Source: Spirochaeta isovalerica (lineage in GTDB: Bacteria; Spirochaetota; Spirochaetia; DSM-2461). Taken from it: a stretch of DNA of 64,000 nucleotides. How positions within the stretch are numbered: the stretch's first letter is position 1; every line of letters begins with the position of its first letter. This document shows positions 60,953-64,000 of the stretch, one piece after another. The notes under the pieces were generated by a model. The model made no database searches. It was not told where the DNA came from and saw nothing but the letters and a program-made list of their open reading frames with translations. Position numbers and translations under genes: made by a program. Location of the stretch: assembly GCF_014207565.1 (NCBI RefSeq), contig NZ_JACHGJ010000003.1:1-64000 (forward strand). The letters run 5' to 3'.

Positions 60953-62962
60953 TTATATTTCAAAGATGAAACTCGATCCTTCATCCAGTTTGCTTTCCAC
61001 CCGGATTTGTCCCTTGTGTTTTTCAATGAATTCTTTACAGATAAGCAGTCCCAGCCCCGACCCTCTTTCATGATTGGTTCCTTTTGTGCTCATATTGGTC
61101 GCAATATTGAACAGCGAATCGATTTTCTCCTGACTCATCCCGACTCCGTTATCTATAATGCTGACTCTGGCCTGCGGGTTTCCTTTTTCGACTCTAACAG
61201 AAATTCTTCCCTTTTCTCCGGTAAATTTAATGGCATTGGAAATGAGATTCCGCACCACCGTATCGATCATGTTACCGTCGATCAGCGGCGAAATCTCATC
61301 AATAATTTCCGGAACGATCGTAATACCCTTTTCTCCCGCATTATGTTCGAAGAGCTGGATATTGTTTTCCACAATCTCCTTCAGAGGATATTTGACCGGT
61401 GTGAAAGAAATCAATCCCCTTTGGGCTCTGGACCAGGTGAGAAGGTTGTCGAGAAGGCGGTTGATGTTTCCCGCTCCTTCGCTGATATATACCAGGAAAT
61501 CCGATTTTTCCTTTTCCGACAGTCCGAATCTGTCCGATTGCAGCATCTGGGAGAAATTCAGGATTGTGCTCAGGGGATTTTTCAGATCATGGGCTACTAT
61601 GGAGAAAAATTTGTCCTTTGTGGCATTGAGATCGGTCAGCTGTTTTTTCGATTCGATCAGATCCTCAAGCGCCTGTTTCAGCGCGGTTATATCTACGACG
61701 AAAGTCACTTTTTTTGGGGATCCGTCCGTTCCCTCTATGTAGGCGGCGTCCGCGAGTATCGTGTGTTTTTTCCCTTCCTTATCCAGAACCTGCCATTCGC
61801 CCCTTATCTCCTTGCCTTCCCTTATAAAATCATCGTGGGCCCGGCTGAGATATTCCCTGTTCTCTTCGGGAACAATCATTGTGAAGTGATTGCCGATTAA
61901 TTCTTCCCTGGTATATTTGTAGAGTTTCACGTAAGCCTCGTTCACCATTTCAAAGAAACCCGATTCATTAGTGAGACACATGGCGGCGACATTCTGATCA
62001 AAAATGGTACGGAATCTTTTCTCGCTTTCCTTCAGATGCTTTTCCTGCTCCTTCTTGTCCGAAATATCCCTGATAACGATGGTTGAAAATTGATATTCGT
62101 CGCGAACGATGACAGGACTGACGGCGATGTCCAGATATTTATTCAGAAACTCTTCGTATCTCTCCTGCTGACAGGCTTCTCTGTTGGAAATGGCGCGACA
62201 ACCGGGACAATCGTCAAAACGTTTATGTCCGTGAATAGCGAGGTAATAGTATGTTCCTATAAGTTCGCCGGCGCTCCTGCCGGTTAGTTTTTCAGCGCTT
62301 GCATTGACATCGCGGATTATATAGTCTTTGTCGACAAGAAAAATAGCGTCATTAACCGATGCAAAACTCTGTTTCCAGATTTCCTTTTCAAAATCAATCA
62401 GTCTTTCAAGTTCTTTTTCCTGCGTTACATCGATAACCGTAATATTAATACGCCATTCATTGCTTTCAGATAAATGAAAGCGTCGGCTTTCCACGCGGCA
62501 TTCCCGCAGCTCTGTTTTCTCTTTGGTGTCACTTACATCAAAGAAAAGAAAAATCATCAGATCTGTTTCCGGGGCTTTTTGCAAATCCTGGAAATGGAAG
62601 TAAAAGGCATCCTGTGATTGAGGCGCTATAAAGGCGGTCATCTTTTTACCCAGCACATCATATCGGGCGGCATTGAGAAAATTGAGAAAGGTAGCATTGG
62701 CTTCGAGAATGGTCTGATCATCGTTCAGTGTTATATAACCGGCGGGAGACTGATCGTAGAGAGCCTGGGCTTTTTTTGCGGAAAGCTCTTTTTCTCTTGT
62801 TATTCTTATCAGCTCTTCGTTCTGGTGCTCCAGTTCTATCTGATATATCTGAAGTTCTTCCACCAGATTTTCCAGATTATCGGTGTACAGCTCAGGCGCC
62901 GTATGTTTTTTTTTCTGTAGAATCTCTTCCGCTTTTCTTCTCAGTCTATCGTAATCCTGCAT
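60953..62962 (-). CDS. soluble multi-PAS sensor histidine kinase
   Basis: A 669-residue cytoplasmic kinase with no membrane segment. An N-terminal coiled coil (LVEELQIYQIELEHQNEELIRI) is followed by three PAS domains at about 70-190, 195-305 and 315-435. The second has an odd CPGCRAISNREACQQE stretch. The HisKA domain has the phospho-His in SIVAHDLKNPLSTIL near residue 457. The HATPase motifs are LISNAIKFTGEKG, SIIDNGVGMSQEKIDSLF and RGSGLGLLICKEFIEKHKG. It starts 11 bases after the response-regulator/phosphatase gene, so they likely act in one pathway. Confidence 0.93.
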   Translation of the reverse strand: MQDYDRLRRKAEEILQKKKHTAPELYTDNLENLVEELQIYQIELEHQNEELIRITREKELSAKKAQALYDQSPAGYITLNDDQTILEANATFLNFLNAARYDVLGKKMTAFIAPQSQDAFYFHFQDLQKAPETDLMIFLFFDVSDTKEKTELRECRVESRRFHLSESNEWRINITVIDVTQEKELERLIDFEKEIWKQSFASVNDAIFLVDKDYIIRDVNASAEKLTGRSAGELIGTYYYLAIHGHKRFDDCPGCRAISNREACQQERYEEFLNKYLDIAVSPVIVRDEYQFSTIVIRDISDKKEQEKHLKESEKRFRTIFDQNVAAMCLTNESGFFEMVNEAYVKLYKYTREELIGNHFTMIVPEENREYLSRAHDDFIREGKEIRGEWQVLDKEGKKHTILADAAYIEGTDGSPKKVTFVVDITALKQALEDLIESKKQLTDLNATKDKFFSIVAHDLKNPLSTILNFSQMLQSDRFGLSEKEKSDFLVYISEGAGNINRLLDNLLTWSRAQRGLISFTPVKYPLKEIVENNIQLFEHNAGEKGITIVPEIIDEISPLIDGNMIDTVVRNLISNAIKFTGEKGRISVRVEKGNPQARVSIIDNGVGMSQEKIDSLFNIATNMSTKGTNHERGSGLGLLICKEFIEKHKGQIRVESKLDEGSSFIFEI

Positions 62963-62973
62963 GTTTTCCCCGG

Positions 62974-64000
62974 TTATATCTGAACGCCCATTATCAGAAT
63001 ATCGTCGTTATTGTCAGCTGCCGGACTGATCGATTCCGAGAGGATCTCAATCTGTTCTCTCACAGATTTTCCTTCGGATTCCCTCAGGGCTTTTATTATC
63101 TGATCATAGCCGTCCGGTGCACGCAATTCATCAACAAGACCATCGGTAAACATGAAAATCCTGTCGCCTTCTTTCAATCTGGTTTCGTGAACTTTGATAA
63201 CAGGGTTTTCCATCGTACCCAGCATATGGCCCCGCTCCCGTATCAGTTCAATCGAGCCATCGCCATGTTGGATAAGCGGAAAGGGATGACCGGCATTGAT
63301 TAAGCTGGCTCTTCCTGTATCCCTGTTCACATAAAGGAGGATTAAAGAGACAAAAAGATCGTCATCTATCACTTTATTGAGAAGCTGATTGATCTGACCG
63401 ATTATCTGTTTGGGCGTATAGATCACCGATGTGTACTGGCGGATCGCCGTTTTCAGAGCCGAACTCGTTACGATTGATGCTATATCATGACCTGAAACAT
63501 CGGCGCATATGTAAATGTAGTGATTTTCCGTCAGCTTCACCACATCGTAATAATCTCCGCCCGCTTCCCTCAGCGGTTTGTGGTAGACGTGGAAAAGAGC
63601 GTCCGGAATTGATTCCGGGTCAATCAGTATCGATTTCTGGGCGTCGGAAATGCTTTTCAGGTCCTGGCTGTATTTAGCCATCAGTTCGTTCTGCACAGCT
63701 TTCAGCTGGATATGATTTCTGATACGGGCGATGACTTCTTCATCATGGAAAGGTTTTGTAATGTAGTCAACGCCTCCGCATTTCAATCCCTCTACGGTGG
63801 ATTCTTTCGAATAATCCGCCGTCAGGAAGATGACAGGAATAGAATAGGTTTTACTGTTATCCTTCAGTTTCCGGCAGGTTTCCAATCCGGTCTCTCCGGG
63901 CATCATCATATCCAGAATGATTAAATCGGGCAGTTCTTTTTCTGCCGTTTTCCGACCTTCCGCACCGTTTTGAGCTTGCAGAGTTTCAAAGCCCTCTGAA
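62974..64000 (-). CDS. response regulator fused to a PP2C/SpoIIE-type phosphatase (5' end outside window)
   Basis: A partial protein: the frame stays open from 62974 to the window edge, so the start lies beyond 64000. It begins inside a receiver domain (ELPDLIILDMMMPG with the phospho-acceptor Asp, then PVIFLTADYSKESTVEG and the Lys in VDYITKPFHDEEV), followed by a coiled coil and an RsbU/SpoIIE phosphatase. The metal-binding motifs are AGGDYYDVV, ADVSGHDIASIVTS, MFTDGLVDE and ADNNDDILI. Such proteins control anti-anti-sigma factors. It lies 11 bases upstream of the histidine kinase, its likely partner. Confidence 0.92.
   Translation of the reverse strand, partial: SEGFETLQAQNGAEGRKTAEKELPDLIILDMMMPGETGLETCRKLKDNSKTYSIPVIFLTADYSKESTVEGLKCGGVDYITKPFHDEEVIARIRNHIQLKAVQNELMAKYSQDLKSISDAQKSILIDPESIPDALFHVYHKPLREAGGDYYDVVKLTENHYIYICADVSGHDIASIVTSSALKTAIRQYTSVIYTPKQIIGQINQLLNKVIDDDLFVSLILLYVNRDTGRASLINAGHPFPLIQHGDGSIELIRERGHMLGTMENPVIKVHETRLKEGDRIFMFTDGLVDELRAPDGYDQIIKALRESEGKSVREQIEILSESISPAADNNDDILIMGVQI

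Overview
The window looks like chromosome of a free-living, anaerobic or facultative bacterium, most likely a spirochaete. That assignment is an inference from the style of the proteins and from gene content (lipoprotein, chemoreceptor, hydroxylamine reductase, MBX-type complex); no decisive marker such as rRNA is present. Bases 1 to about 8,200 are AT-rich accessory DNA, and another AT-rich patch lies at about 47.6-49.8 kb. The rest is denser, more GC-rich and looks like core chromosome.

Region 1 (1-2,700) resembles a mobile cassette array. Palindromic, attC-like sites at 1-101, 1115-1224 and (cut short) 2103-2170 bracket two toxin-antitoxin modules: an intact BrnT/BrnA pair, and a second pair whose toxin has an in-frame stop while the antitoxin is open. 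Each module is preceded by a conserved non-coding leader with small hairpins, one of which shows a compensatory base-pair swap. A transposase remnant follows. Region 2 (2.7-8.1 kb) holds an AAA+ ATPase, an AcuI-like reductase, a serine hydrolase, a LytTR/DUF3021 pair and an acetyltransferase. Region 3 (8.2-23.7 kb) holds envelope proteins, a Crp/Fnr regulator divergent from hydroxylamine reductase (hcp) with a perfect palindrome between them, a chemoreceptor, a WYL regulator, GyrI-like binders, an aldo/keto reductase, a DMT transporter and catalase-peroxidase (katG).

Region 4 (23.8-34.6 kb, minus strand) is the most striking part. It is a single 12-gene operon encoding a respiratory-type, ion-pumping complex whose gene order matches the archaeal MBX/MBS operon (Mrp antiporter module, then NuoH-, B-, C- and D-like subunits). 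Three points make it unusual: the two large antiporter subunits are fused into one 1,078-residue protein; the catalytic large subunit lacks the NiFe ligands; and the terminal iron-sulfur subunit is fused to a GltD/NfnB-like FAD-NADP(H) oxidoreductase with four predicted [4Fe-4S] sites. The likely role is ferredoxin:NAD(P)+ oxidoreduction coupled to Na+/H+ transport.

Region 5 (34.7-45.8 kb) carries a NodIJ-like ABC exporter; a Nif11-type small protein with a Cys-rich tail behind a sigma-54-like promoter (possible RiPP precursor); a 51-residue ORF coupled to an M20 peptidase; and a minus-strand operon in which UbiD-, UbiA- and UbiX-family genes (late menaquinone steps of the futalosine type) are interleaved with a NitT/TauT-type ABC importer, suggesting uptake of a quinone precursor. 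Region 6 (45.9-64 kb) holds signalling genes (diguanylate cyclase, two histidine kinases, a response-regulator/PP2C phosphatase), HrpB helicase, a glycosyltransferase, envelope proteins, a GntR regulator and tRNA-Ser(CGA). It also includes an AT-rich patch with a tandem gene duplication and two broken genes.
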